Shown: positions 12,235-23,842 of the stretch, in pieces
Layout of the letters: each line of letters starts with the position of its first letter
Position numbering within the stretch: the first letter of the stretch is position 1
Origin: Entonaema liquescens
Lineage: Eukaryota; Ascomycota; Sordariomycetes; Xylariales; Xylariaceae
Direction: 5' to 3'
Assembly (NCBI GenBank): GCA_902805475.1
Contig: CADCSX010000001.1
Span: forward strand, 2,666,001 to 2,730,000
Length of the DNA stretch: 64,000 bases
Notes under the pieces: model-generated
What the model was told of the DNA's origin: nothing
Databases searched by the model: none
The model's input: only the letters and a program-made list of their open reading frames with translations
Translations under genes and position numbers: made by a program

Positions 12235-12924
12235 ATGGCGTCCTATGCACTCCAGGTACCAAGCGAATATGGGTAAGTGTCGAATAACTTTATTTTTATA
12301 TCCGCGTTGCATCTACCACATCTACCACATCTACCACATCTACCACATCTACCACATCTACCACATCTACCACATCTACCACATCTACCACCAACAAGCC
12401 TTATATCACGCCATTTCCCTGTTCCCCAATTGGCACGTTTACAACCGCACCTTCGAATAGAGATACGAACCTAAATCCTTTCCCGCGCGGATACTAACCG
12501 CACCTTTAGTTACGTCCTAACCGTCGCCGCCTCATCGCTCTTTGTCAACACACTCCACTTCCTGTTGACCGTCAAAGCCCGCAATCAGAGCGGCCTAAAA
12601 TACCCTATCCCCTACGCGACTGAGGAACAAGCCGCCAAAGACCCCAAGGCCTATAAGTTTAACTGTGCCCAGCGTGCCCACGGCAACTTCATCGAACACC
12701 AGACGTCTTTCCTTGCCTCCCTGCTCATCTCCGGCTTGTGGTATCCAACTGCAACTGCCGCACTCGGTGCGGGTTGGGTCTTCGGACGCGCGTGGTACGC
12801 CATCGGTTACGCCGCTTATGGCCCTCCGGGTAGGACCAAGGGTTTCTATATCAGCTTCTTGTGCGACACCGCCTTGAAGGTAATGGCCGTCATGTCTGGC
12901 ATCAAACTGCTTCCCCGAGCCTAG
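12235..12924 (+). CDS. MAPEG-family membrane protein, microsomal glutathione S-transferase 3-like
   Basis: Small integral membrane protein of the MAPEG superfamily; MGST3 relatives conjugate glutathione to lipid hydroperoxides or leukotriene-like electrophiles at the ER or outer mitochondrial membrane. Exons 12235-12272 and 12510-12924 with a 237-bp intron give 150 residues, the usual family length. The intron has a GTAAGT donor and a CTAAC branch-like sequence just before the CTTTAG acceptor. After splicing the N-terminus is MASYALQVPSEYGYVLTVAA. The family motif FNCAQRAHGNFIEH at about 64-77 matches the MGST3 signature (RAHQNxLE), and four hydrophobic segments fit the MAPEG fold. The unusually long intron is filled by a 9-bp minisatellite. 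The substrate cannot be read from sequence. Confidence 0.92.
12311..12391. repeat. Intronic 9-bp minisatellite (ATCTACCAC)9
   Basis: Nine perfect head-to-tail copies of ATCTACCAC inside the only intron of the MAPEG gene. It creates spurious His-Ile-Tyr reading frames that should not be taken as coding. Confidence 0.95.
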
Positions 12925-13400
12925 AGATTAAGCCGAGATGAAAGCAATATACAATGCGAAGAGGAAGGATAATAGAATCAACGAAATAAAATAGAATTAT
13001 TGAACCTTGATATCCTGGTGTGTTTCCACATTACATGACAAGATAAGTAATGAGCCAAGACGTCTATGCTTAGTACATTGCGTGCCACTAAGCCGCGTCT
13101 CGGAAATATAGATTAGTGCTGAACACGAGCAATACGCATATCAGACCACTTGGTCAAGTTGGTCTTGCCAGTGATATGTCGGAAACGTATGCATAATCCA
13201 AGAACACTATTTAATTAATGGGTAATAAGAGATTGGCCTGTAAACTTGGGACAGGCCGCGATAGCTGCTTTTCTTACCATGGATGGCTCAGGGCAGCGCC
13301 GAAAATAGTAGGGCGAAAGAAATGAGGCGCCCAAAGCTGAGATTTCGTGCTAGCTAAATGAATAGTATATGTGATATTATTATTGATAAAATTATGCGGT
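12925..13400. other. Convergent intergenic region between the MAPEG gene and ECM14
   Basis: About 480 bp of 3'-to-3' sequence. An AATAAA-like AAATAAAATAG follows the MAPEG stop at about 12985. No gene is seen. Confidence 0.5.
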
Positions 13401-15122
13401 TTATGTACAATCAACGCACCGTCTGCGGCGTCGTTTTCGAAGTTCTGCCATGTCTTCTTCATCCTGGTTAAAGGGCTCGGACAGATTCTGGTCGGGGCTG
13501 GTAGATTGAGACCATGACTCGTGACCGTTATTACCAAGAAGATAGTCCCCAAGGAATTTCATAGCCTGGTAAAGCTCTTCGCCTGTTGGAATAATATATT
13601 CGCTCGGAAGTAGAAACCCATAGCTTCCTGTATCTCTTAGCTTGATCTGGTAGCTGTAACGTGCTCCAAATTCGTGAAAAATGTAATCAATGGCAGAGCC
13701 TCCGCCAGCTTCTACCCGGACTCTTTGAGTATCCGATGCGGAGGCTGCTGGGTCTTCGCTTACAACGGCGCCTTCGCAGGCCGACGTAGTAGTATAGACT
13801 TCTCCGTTAGACAGCCTCATGTGCTTAGCTAAATTCATAGCTACCTCCCTTAAATTTTCGATGTTAGGCGGACGGGCGGCACAGGAATATGCGTATGGAT
13901 ATAAAACCTGCTGAGAATAAGAGTGGAGGTCTAGGTAGGCCACGAAATTGACGCCGCTGTCCGTCTCGTTCCTCACCCAGTCCGCTAGTTCGCCGGCTTC
14001 AACCGCCTCGAAGGGTTGGTCGCCACCGTAACTCTCAGAGCACGGTTCACTCTGGTGCTGAGTACCATCCCACCGGTAACCGAATGCGTGATCTAAATCG
14101 AATCCGGGACAATACTGCATCTTGGTGCGCTGTCTGGACTTCCGCCAAAGCCGGTCGACGTCCCACGTGTATTCATACCCATCGGGGTTTAGGACAGGGA
14201 TAAAAACGATGTCAAAGTGTTCTAGAATTTTGCCTATCATCGGATCCTCGTCAACAGACTTGATGAAGGACCAAGCGACGTAATTTACTGTGCTTATGGA
14301 TATCCACTCTCTTCCGTGAATACCACCTGTGATAAGGATGGTATCCTTGCGAGAATCTGGGCTACCCGGAAGCACGCCACTACGCGGTATGCCGACCCTT
14401 AACCCTAATATATCCCGGCCCTCGTACGATCGTCCGATATTAACCATCCGAACAAGACCGCGGCCACGAAACATCGAGTCAAGCAACTTCATCCACGAAT
14501 ACGTGACGGAGAGCGGCTGGTAATCGTGAAAGAAGACATCATCCACACCCTGCTTCCTAGGCAGAGGTATGTCGTTTGCCGGAGTGATACCCCGGTCTTT
14601 TGAGAGGAATTGGGTGACGGAATGTGCGGCAGCATTGGATGGGTAGGTAGCCGCGACAGCACGGGCTAGGTCGGGAATTAAAATGAAATGGTTATCTTGT
14701 AAAGAAAGCGGCAGGATCCCCATCAACGGCCGAATACGACGCGCTTCAATGCGTATATCAGTGTAATTATCAGTGAAGTCCCATACATCAAGCAACATTT
14801 GATCAATGGCCTTCCTTAAAGCAGCCTCGTTCGCACCCGTAGAGACATTGAAGCGTATCACAACTTCATTTTCATAGCTCTGTAGATTCTTGACAAGCTT
14901 CGGGTGGGTTACAAACCACTGGTTCAAATTCTTATTAGACTTTTTCGAAACCCACCCGAAGGGAATGTCGAGCAGGCGGCTGAAATACGATCGCCCATTG
15001 TGGAGTTGGGACGGGGCGACCCGAGGAAGGCTTGTGGCGTTAGAAGGGAGGGGTGTAGTAAAGAGGAAGAGTAAGAGAAAGACGAATATAGAGGGTAGGC
15101 GAAGAAGAGAGATGGCGCTCAT
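13401..15122 (-). CDS. ECM14: ECM14-type inactive M14 zinc carboxypeptidase (pseudoenzyme), secreted
   Basis: Member of the M14 metallocarboxypeptidase family, ECM14 branch, linked in yeast to cell-wall assembly. Single exon, 573 residues. Residues 1-29 form a signal peptide with a Leu/Phe-rich core, followed by a propeptide-like activation domain (about 70-165) and the carboxypeptidase domain (about 200-530). The zinc ligands are present: His269 and Glu272 in GGIHGREWIS and His400 in YLDLHSYS. The position of the general-base glutamate is a lysine, Lys494 in YQIKLRDTGSYGFLLP, which is the hallmark of the ECM14 branch and predicts no peptidase activity. A short C-terminal tail ends in RKRRRRRCVDCT. 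The gene is divergent from the Sec7-PH gene (1.6 kb) and convergent with the MAPEG gene. The family call is very sure; lack of activity is inferred from the lysine. Confidence 0.95.
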   Translation of the reverse strand: MSAISLLRLPSIFVFLLLFLFTTPLPSNATSLPRVAPSQLHNGRSYFSRLLDIPFGWVSKKSNKNLNQWFVTHPKLVKNLQSYENEVVIRFNVSTGANEAALRKAIDQMLLDVWDFTDNYTDIRIEARRIRPLMGILPLSLQDNHFILIPDLARAVAATYPSNAAAHSVTQFLSKDRGITPANDIPLPRKQGVDDVFFHDYQPLSVTYSWMKLLDSMFRGRGLVRMVNIGRSYEGRDILGLRVGIPRSGVLPGSPDSRKDTILITGGIHGREWISISTVNYVAWSFIKSVDEDPMIGKILEHFDIVFIPVLNPDGYEYTWDVDRLWRKSRQRTKMQYCPGFDLDHAFGYRWDGTQHQSEPCSESYGGDQPFEAVEAGELADWVRNETDSGVNFVAYLDLHSYSQQVLYPYAYSCAARPPNIENLREVAMNLAKHMRLSNGEVYTTTSACEGAVVSEDPAASASDTQRVRVEAGGGSAIDYIFHEFGARYSYQIKLRDTGSYGFLLPSEYIIPTGEELYQAMKFLGDYLLGNNGHESWSQSTSPDQNLSEPFNQDEEDMAELRKRRRRRCVDCT

Positions 15123-15203
15123 TATGATATAAATGGCCTATAGGGACGACGTTGCGTCGCAGAACATAGAGAAGTAATACCTATGTATGTATGAGGATGT
15201 ATA

Positions 15204-15288
<85 letters not shown>

Positions 15289-16739
15289 GTGTTTGTGTGT
15301 GTATAGTTAACTACACATAGTTATATATTACGTAGTATGAAGTTTCAGGAACGTGTCCGGCATTGGTCTCGTTTGGTGGCAGCCTAGAAATCGGGCTGAG
15401 CGGCAGAGCGTTACTACCTGCTCGAATTTAGACTTTATCTAAAGTAACGGCTAAGGATTCTAGTCTTGACAACTAACAACATAAACCGTTCAAGATGTAG
15501 AAAAGTGGGGGAGGGGCGGAGTGGATAGCGCAAGCAACCAAGGCAGGTAAACTGTACCTACATACGTGCTACCTACTGATGTACCTTAGTTTTATGCGGG
15601 TTGCAATTAAGTTACATTTTACTCTAACAAAATCATAAAAGTATATTAGAACCGGTATCCTAGAAATACTTTTTCCCTTTTTCTTGTATGGAATTCTCCA
15701 TCGAATTATATTAGCGTTCTATGGAATGAGAATAAAGTGGTCGGTATGTGGTGGAATAGCCACATATACATAGTACCTCTAGTTAAAATACCATCTAAAC
15801 GAGGAGGCCGGCATGTATGTTGATCTCTCTATCCAATTTGTCGGGTCTTTTCCTTACGGAACGTTTACGATAGTACATAGATTGTATCCATACGAAGTAG
15901 GGGGTACTTACGGGATATTGGGCAGGCGAAGCAATAGCGTGCATAACTACACGTGTAGCTAACCCGACCTCGCCTTTTTAGGTAGGAACATGGGGCTCTC
16001 AGCGGGGAGGGAAGGGGGGCAGATAGGAGGAACCTAGGAACCTGGGAAGGTTCAAGGGGTCCTTGACAACTTTAATTGTTTCTACGACCTACAGAAATAG
16101 CAACTTGGCAACGGACCTTACACTATTACTTACACCAACACACACACGTACACGCACGTACCGGAATAGTCCCAGCCCAAATCCCCGTACCCTCACTTGT
16201 ACCTTTGATCTCGATGAGATCCTAAAAAAACACCTACCCATTCATAGACATTCATAGAGCGAATGAATGGTAGACTGATCGTATCAATCCGACACAATCC
16301 AATCTAGCGATCATAGCCATACGACAAAATAACTCGCCGTCTATCCGTAGTACTTCCTTTCGTGGATCCGTTGACTTCGCTTGTCAGTCGTCAGCCGTCA
16401 AGTCGTCAGTGAAGAGATCCCCGAGTCTGACAACTTCCAAACTTCCAACCCCCCCCGGGCGACAATAATCCGTCTCCAAGATCCCTCTATCTCCGTGAAG
16501 GAATTCAACACCCATCCACCTATCTATCTACCCACTCTTCGTTTACATACCTTCGCAGCGTGCTTCACGACGATGGGTCTTCGCCGTAGTAGCTCTTTGA
16601 CGTGATGATCATCGGCTATTCCAGCCACCCCATCGCCGTTATTGTCGTTGCCGTATACCCGTGTACGTACACACTGTTCGAAGCCGGACGGCACCCTTAG
16701 CCTTCTTCCTATCTAGACATCGAACTGTCGCCTATCACA
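15123..16739. other. Divergent intergenic region between ECM14 and the Sec7-PH gene
   Basis: About 1.6 kb. It carries a TATGTG microsatellite close to the ECM14 start, then TACCTA words at 15551-15590, and a pyrimidine-rich stretch before the Sec7-PH start that is probably its 5' leader. No supported gene. Confidence 0.5.
15203..15292. repeat. Hexamer microsatellite (TATGTG)n
   Basis: About 15 near-perfect copies of a 6-bp unit, about 80 bp upstream of the ECM14 start codon. It should be highly length-variable between strains. Confidence 0.95.
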
Positions 16740-19700
16740 ATGCCCTTCTTACGCCGTCGGGGTGTCATGGCTAGTGACACCGACATGAGACGACACACTA
16801 TTCTGATCGATTCGGCATCCCCTGCCCCTAAACAAGCTTCGCGCAAACTTCAGCCAGATGCGTTATTGAGCCCCGACGCTACCGCGGAAAACGAAGAAGG
16901 GACAGTAGATGGTATATCTGGAAACGGTGAAGGTAGCAAATCTTCCGTCGACACGGTCGCGATGTCAGCTACCGCATCCATGTTTCCCGGACGGGAAAGC
17001 GAAGATCCCTTTAGTCGTCCCGAGTCCCCTCCAATTCAAGACGAGTCGCCGAAACACCGTAGGTTCAGTATGTTGAGATTTCGAAATGCTTCCGATTCCC
17101 AATTGTCGGCCCGATTAAAACAACAGCAGCAAGCCGAGAGGCTGCCACCCATGCCACAACGTACGTAGTATCTTTTTTGTTCCTTGGACCTCATCTTCGA
17201 TTTTTACGTCAAATTTCCTCTCTAACTTAAATATTCTATTTAGCTCCTGCCATCATCATGACTGCGCCGACCATGACTATGGATATGGACATGCAACCTA
17301 AGAAACAACGCATGAAAATCCCTTTGCGAATGCGCCGGTCCACCGATCTTCCTAGAGGCGACCAAGAACCTACATCAAAACCTGGCCAACCTATAGCCCC
17401 CAAGAAAGACAAAAGAAAAACCATGAACGAACGAACAATGTCCTCATCGAGTAAACAGACGGTGACTTTCGAAGAGAGCCCGAGATCTGGAACATTAACT
17501 AGGTCGCAGACCAACACTACCGATGATCAAACCGCTTTAACTCCCCCTATAAATCGTCTATCCGAGTCTTCTAGGTCAGAAAGCAGCTTTAATGAACATA
17601 GTGCATCTGCACAGCAGGCTGGCTTAAATCCCACATCCTTCTTCCGTCTTCGTCGTAGACCAAAACAACCGGAGCCACTCTTTCCTATAACGCATCTCCC
17701 TCAGAAATCCAAGACGCCCACGATGTCTGGAACCGCGTCCTCTGTCTCGCGTTCTTCTACCTCATCACGCCCTTCTAGCTTCGCAGTAGACCCATCCCGC
17801 CCATCTATAGGACAGGATGCGTCAGCGCCTTTAGCTTCCCCCTCCCAATCTGGAAAACCATCAGGGTCCCCTGCTACAGCTTTGTTCAGGCCTTCCTCTC
17901 GACACTCTGGACAGTCCTCCCCAACGAGAATGCACGTAAGTCTCCGAGGTCGATCTTCTACCATGAGTTCCCTTGGTGAGAGCTTTGTCGACGATCGCCA
18001 ACGTCCTGGGACTACACGAACCTCATCCTCTACAGGCCGTAAGAGTTTTGGCGATCTATTAGGGCTGAGTCGTATGAGACAGAACACTGATAGCCTACGG
18101 CATGGGAGCTTAACTCCGGCAACTCCAGGCTCGAATACTTCAAAAAACAATTCATTGCAGATAAATAGGGAACCGGTTAAGCTACCGGAGCGCCGGGAAG
18201 ATGATACACCCGCAAAGTATCTTGCACGTCTAGAGGAGATGTTTAGCCGTGGTGTTATTGCTAGCGCCTTATCTAAGGAAACCGACTCCTTTTCTGCGGC
18301 TGTACTTCGAAGTTATATGCGGACATTCAGTTTCTTCGAAGAGCCTATGGACATGGCTATTCGGAAGCTTCTTATGGAGGCCGAGCTTCCTAAAGAGACT
18401 CAGCAAATAGATCGTTGTTTACAAGCTTTCGCCAACCGTTACCATGAATGTAATCCTGGGATATATTCTACACCGGATCAAGCATATTTCATAGCTTTTT
18501 CCCTTCTTATATTACATACAGATGTGTTCAACAAGAACAACAAGTACAAGATGCAAAAGGCAGATTATTTGAAGAACACGCATGGTGAAGGTATTTTCGA
18601 TGATATATTGGAATGCTTTTATGACAATATTAGCTACACACCCTTTATCCACGTCGAGGACGATCTAACCATCAATGGTGATCGATCTGGTAGCATGCGA
18701 TCCAAGAAGAAACCTACGTTTCCAAACAGCACCACCACAGAAACATTGCGAAGGTCGAAGGATCCAATTGACCCCTACACGTTGATCCTAGACGGCCGGC
18801 TAGATACTCTTCGACCACCCCTCAAGGACCAGATTCCACTAGAGGAACATTATAGTTATCTAGGCACGGCTAAAGACCTCAACCTGAAAGAATTACAGAA
18901 CACTTTTTCAAGACAGGAGTTCTGCAAATTGTATCAGCGCGATCCCGTCCGGACGCGTTTATGACAGAGAAGACGGCGAACAATCCACAAGAAGCCCATC
19001 CGGGTATTGTAGATATTAAGGTTACTAAAGTCGGGTTGCTATGGCGTAAAGATGCAAAGAAGAAGAAGACGCGTTCACCTTGGCAGGAATGGGGAGCCAT
19101 TCTAACTGGCGCTCAGCTATATTTCTTCCGCAACACGGCATGGGTCAAAAATCTAATGCATCAGTACGAGACACATATTAAGTCAGGGCATGATGGGATA
19201 CCACTCATCTTCAATCCGCCCCTCGAACAATTTAAGCCGGATGCTCTAATGTCGACGGATGGTGCTGTAGCGCTCTGGGATGCTAGTTACAAGAAGCACA
19301 AGAACTCCTTTGTTTACGTCAGACACGGTGGACTAGAGGAAGTTTTACTCGCACAGAATGAGGAAGATCGAAACGATTGGCTCGCCAAGTTGAATTATGC
19401 TGCTGCATTCAGAACGTCCGGCGTACGAATGCGTGGAGTCATAGGCGGTAATTACGAAGGTCAGGGCCGGCGTGCTATCAGGAGGCTAGACAGTCCCGAT
19501 GCCACTCAGCTTATTCAAACGCCCAGCGGAGAGGTCAGCATCAATCGCAGTCGTATAGATCACCAAATGGCTCGAGACATACTCGTCGCACGCCGCGAAA
19601 TCATACGTCAAAAGATTGAGGAGGCTGACGAGAAACTTCAGCACGCACAAAAAATTCTAGACACGCAACTAAGAAATGCCAGACACTTATTAATACTAGC

Positions 19701-21123
19701 TCCAATTCAGGATAAAACCCGGGACCAGGTTCGAGGAGGCGCTGCGAAGATCATTGCTCAGTTAAAGTGGTCTCGAACAGAAATTTGGAGATTAAAATGT
19801 CACCGCGATATCCTTGCTTTGGATCTCGAAGAGGAGAAGGAAATCAACGGTGATTTAGGGGATGATATGGTAGGGACTGATCCAACCACCGAGAAACCGT
19901 TGCCTGCGGATAAGGAGTCGCCATCCGGTTCCCCCGATACACACCAGGCGTTGCAATCTCCTGTTCAGCTTTCGTTGACTCAATCATCTGAATCTATAAA
20001 TCAGGTAGATGGAGACTCTCCCGCAGTAGAAAATTTCGTAACGCCCCCGACTTCGGCCACCGACCCGTTGTTCCACAATGGTCAATCTTCACAAGATGTG
20101 CCGTCAGTCGGTTCTGATCACGTTAAATCCCGGAAGACATCCGTGTCAAGCATAGCCTCCTCCTCAAAGCCAGCCGCCACAGCTACGCCACCCCGCAAAG
20201 CGTCCAGCCCAGCCATCGGACAAGACAAGGATGCTATTGATGAGCAAGGCGAAGAGGATGAAGGTGAAAGACAGATTCTTGAACAAACGGGCCTTCTTGA
20301 GATGGAGTCCAGCCGGGCATCGGGTCACAGACGTACATCCTCTGGCAAGATTCATGAGGATAGCCCTGACCGGCCTAAACGCACAAGTGCCTCAGGGTTG
20401 GACAAGGACGGGCTCGACAGAAGCAAGATTCGTCGTAGCCTCCAGCGTACGCTAAGGGATGGTGCGGGTCACTTGTCACACCACCGCAGTAGGAAAGGTA
20501 AAGATTCTGCATCGAGTGGCGGTATGTCGGACGAAACAGTTCGTGAGAATGATGTCCTCATTCGTGGCACCGGTAGCTTTACGGTACATGGCAAGAAAGC
20601 GTCCGTCGTCAATTTTGGAAGCGAGCTACAGAACATGTCCAATGACGAACGTTTAAGACACCGTAAACAGTCATATCAAAGTGACGAGCATAAGTTTGAT
20701 TCCCTCACAAGCACGGATGACGACTTTCACTCGGTACTCTCCAATCCTCGAGAACGATCTGCTCGGCGAGGATCGGGTGCTAGCGCTAGCACAGCAACTG
20801 CTCGATCTTTCCGGGAGCTGCACCGAAAATATTCGTCGTCGAAAACTCACCGCTATGCAGCTACAGGAGGCTTAATAGTTCCATCTGATGAAGATAGCGA
20901 TGCGGCCATAAGCTTCTCCGATGGTCGAAGATCGCCTTTGCCACCTCTAGACGATGAAGACGAAAACCCTGAAGAGGGTCGGCTATCACAAGCGCGATTT
21001 TATACGCCCGAGCCCCCTCTTTCTCCTACCCAGAAAGCATCAGAGGTAGGAGAAAAAGACGGGGAGGCAACCCAGGATATAGAGCAGTTGCCCAGCCCTG
21101 TGATACAGACAGTCGGTGCGTAA
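16740..21123 (+). CDS. SYT1: Sec7-domain/PH-domain Arf guanine nucleotide exchange factor, SYT1-like (frameshifted as given)
   Basis: Predicted exchange factor for Arf-type GTPases in Golgi/endosomal transport, like yeast Syt1. Exon 1 is 16740-17160 and the intron 17161-17243; exon 2 runs to 21123 but needs one extra base at the T5 run 18904-18908. With that base the product is about 1433 residues. Residues 1-450 are Ser/Pro/Thr-rich. The Sec7 domain (about 460-610) contains ELPKETQQIDRCLQAFANRY, with Glu524 at the catalytic position, and YFIAFSLLILHTDVFN. A PH domain follows (about 725-870: KVGLLWRKDAKKKKTRSPWQ). The C-terminus is long, polar and partly coiled. As written, the first frame stops at 18962-18964, overlapping the ATG of a second frame at 18961. 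The other frame across the join reads FFKTGVLQIVSARSRPDAF, which matches the conserved linker of this family, so this is one gene and not two. The neighbour SRP72 is convergent. Confidence 0.9.
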
Positions 21124-21822
21124 TTTTTATAGATGATTGCAAACTATGGATGCTGTAGCAATTGATGTGTTGTGCTGTTTCGGTTCTGAGGGGAAACGGT
21201 TTTAAATAACCACCATTGCATAGGAGTTTATAGAGGGTTCGGATTCACACAAGGCAAGGCACACAGGAAACGGTTATACGCTCTCGAATTGCAAGCGCTT
21301 GAAAAAAAAAAAGAGGGATGACCACGACAATTAATATATGCGTGTTGTATGTACTGATAGAGATAAAAAGGGGGCACCAATGCTTCAACAAGGGAGGACG
21401 AAGGGCCTCTGAAACAAAAATAACACCTCCCTCGATGTCGGTATCTACAACAATCAGGTTACTTCGCTAGAGAGTCCTGGATGGAGACGGAGCGGAGTAT
21501 ACGCGTTACGGTAATTACTGTATATACATGAACTTCTAGTAGCACTCCTTTATAAAAATCGCCCTTTGTTAATGACGTCTTATACACTTTTCTGCTGTGA
21601 ATATACTTCTGTCTCTCATGAAATGCATACTTAATAAATACGCCGTACCAGGATTTGGGAATAATTAAGGAATTAAGAGGTAACATTCACCGTAACCACT
21701 TAGTATTATCATATCAGGGGAGGCGTATTATCAATTTCATGTCTCCTTTTCGAGACACATGCATTCATTGTATTCAATGATACTAGATATCTTTCCCCCC
21801 CTTTTTCCTCCTTGCCTCACCT
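21124..21822. other. Convergent intergenic region between the Sec7-PH gene and SRP72
   Basis: About 700 bp, 3'-to-3'. It includes an A run at about 21302-21312. No supported gene; the minus-strand frame at 21459-21686 has no family features. Confidence 0.5.
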
Positions 21823-23842
21823 CTATTTCTTACCCTTCTTCTTCTTCTTCCCGCTCTGGACCCCCGACGCTTTCTCTACCTTGACGGCCCCGCGCCGCCG
21901 ACCAGCTCGAGGGTCTCTTCCTCCTGACAACGCCGCCCTGCGTGAACTCCTGGGCACGCTTGCGGCCCTTCTTGCCCTTGGGTCTGTACGTGCTGCGGTC
22001 ACGAAGAGGGAGCCACCTCTCCGGATCGGGAAGTTTGCCTTCCTCGTAGTTCTTGGGCAGCCGCTTCTTGCGCCGCCGCTTAGCGGACGCTAGTCTCTCC
22101 GGCTCGTGGTCTGCGGGCCGCTTTTTACTCGTAGGAACGTTGGGTGCCGGGATCGAGGCGACGCCCGCGGAGACTAAGGCCGCGACGTTGGCGCCGGCCG
22201 TTAGACGCTCAATTGGCGTCAGGCTGGGCAGGTACCGCTCAATTTTTGCGTAGTCCTCGTTTGCGAAGGAGGCTACGAGACCGGCGACTGCGATTAAGTC
22301 CTTTTCGGACTGAGCAACCAGGGTTTCGAAAGATTCTCCTGCCGATGCGATGTCCTCGCGGCTAGAGGATTTGAGGAGCTCGATACCAGCTTCGCGGAGA
22401 AGAGAAGAGGCAGAATCTTTTGATTTCGAGCGCCAGTATGTGGAAGCTCGAGCCAATTCAGTTCGTATGGAGTTCTGGCGTCCTTGCAGTCGATACAGCG
22501 CCACGGTTATCGCGACGAGGCCGGGTGCGAAGCGTACATCCTCATAGTCAGGAGTTGATGCTGCTTCAAGACGCTTGAGGAAGGCATCAAGGAGAGTTAA
22601 TGCTGGGCCAGGTTTCTTTATCTGCACATATAGTTGAATAATAGTTAATAGAAGCCCGATATCAGTTGGGCGTTTCTCGAGAAGACGCAGAATTTGGTTT
22701 AAAGACTCGGGACTAGTACGCAGGCGAGTATGCGCAGCTGCGTTGATGACTCCGAGGCACGCGGTTTCCACCGAGCTTGTAGGAGAGGAGCTCTGTAGAA
22801 TTAATTTCGAGGTAGAGGACTCAATGCCATCGAACTTTTGCGCCTGTAGATCTATAGCGTACTCATTTTGCTTCAGAACAGATGTCTGGTATGCGAAGAG
22901 CTTATCGCTACCAGACAGTTTAGTAGTTGATTGGAAAAGGCGTTGTGTAAGGAACGGATTTCTTCCTGCGGCGCCGACGGCAATCTGGTTATTTTGTGCC
23001 ACTGCCCTTGTTGGTGCCTCTGGGATCCTACCGGAAGTTAGAATATAGACGCAATGCAGCGCAAGGAGCTTTACTTACTCGGACAGCACAATGGATTTAT
23101 GCAAAGCCGCTGCCTCTGTTTCTTTGCCTAGCCTCGCGAGAACGTAGGCATGCTGTACCATAATAGGTAGCAGCTCGGCCTTCTTCTCATCCGCAGACAG
23201 GTCTTCGCTGGTTTCGCATAGATTCTGCGCCCGCTTAAGGAAAACGGATGCGCGGTTGAGGTCACCTCTGGCGATACACGTACATGCTGCATTATATGCC
23301 GTTTCAAAAGCTTCGAGATGGTCGCGCGAAGGTTGTCTCTCCTGCTCCCTTAATAGGTGCCCCAGTCCATTCCATTCTAGCTGGGCGTTTGCAGCGAGAA
23401 GATTAATATTCAAATCGTTTTCTTCGCCGGCTAGACCTCCTTGTTCTTGTAAGAGATGATGGTAGGCATCTGCGGCATCTGGGAATTTCTCGGCGCGATA
23501 GGCGATCTGAGCAGCGAGATGGCGAAAGGGACGAGAGGACTTGGAAGATGAAGAAGCCGTATCGAGTGTTCTTTCGGCGTCTTCGAGCTGACCTGACTTA
23601 TAGAGAGCGTAAGACTTCTCAAGAACACATTCCTTCTCTAATTCATCCCCGCCTTCGGCTACGGCTCGGAGAGCATCATCGAAGCGATCTAACTTTAATA
23701 GGGCGATAACGCGGGTGCGCTGGGCTTCGATGTCTCGTTTAGAGGCCTTAATGGCTTCATTGGCAGCTTTCAGAATTTCTTCGTGATCTTGGATGGTTGT
23801 AGCCCGCAAGAGTGAAGTGAGGTTAGCAGCGGCACTCGCCAT
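21823..23842 (-). CDS. SRP72: Signal recognition particle subunit SRP72 (C-terminal tail frameshifted as given)
   Basis: SRP72 binds SRP68 and 7S RNA in the signal recognition particle that targets ribosomes to the ER. Exon 1 is 23079-23842; the intron 23028-23078 (51 bp) has phase 2. Exon 2 as written stops at 21830, giving 653 residues. The N-terminal half is TPR-like helical repeats (about 1-255). The spliced join reads IPEAPTRAVAQNNQIA, a conserved SRP72 segment. The RNA-binding motif at about 589-616, DPERWLPLRDRSTYRPKGKK, is the family signature. After TQGGVV the written frame gives an odd tail ending in EEEEEG. Other frames give EETLELVGGAG and then VKVEKASGVQSGKKKKKGKK, the usual acidic-then-lysine-rich SRP72 tail, ending at the TAG at 21823-21825. 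Two one-base losses (about 21921-21928 and the C4 run 21888-21891) would explain this, and with them the length closes at 656 residues. Confidence 0.92.

Noticed and set aside
12245..12474. Two plus-strand frames with His-Ile-Tyr or Leu-Pro-His repeats
   Set aside because: They are readings of the intronic 9-bp minisatellite of the MAPEG gene.
18895..18915. Programmed -1 ribosomal frameshift at ACTTTTTC in the Sec7-PH gene
   Set aside because: A -1 slip after ACT TTT would indeed give the family sequence, but the site is not a canonical X XXY YYZ heptamer and similar one-base losses occur in two other genes, so a sequence error is simpler.
18961..21123. A separate PH-domain gene starting at the ATG at 18961
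   Set aside because: The frame upstream of this ATG carries the conserved linker of the Sec7-PH family and the two halves join with one base; a single gene is more likely.
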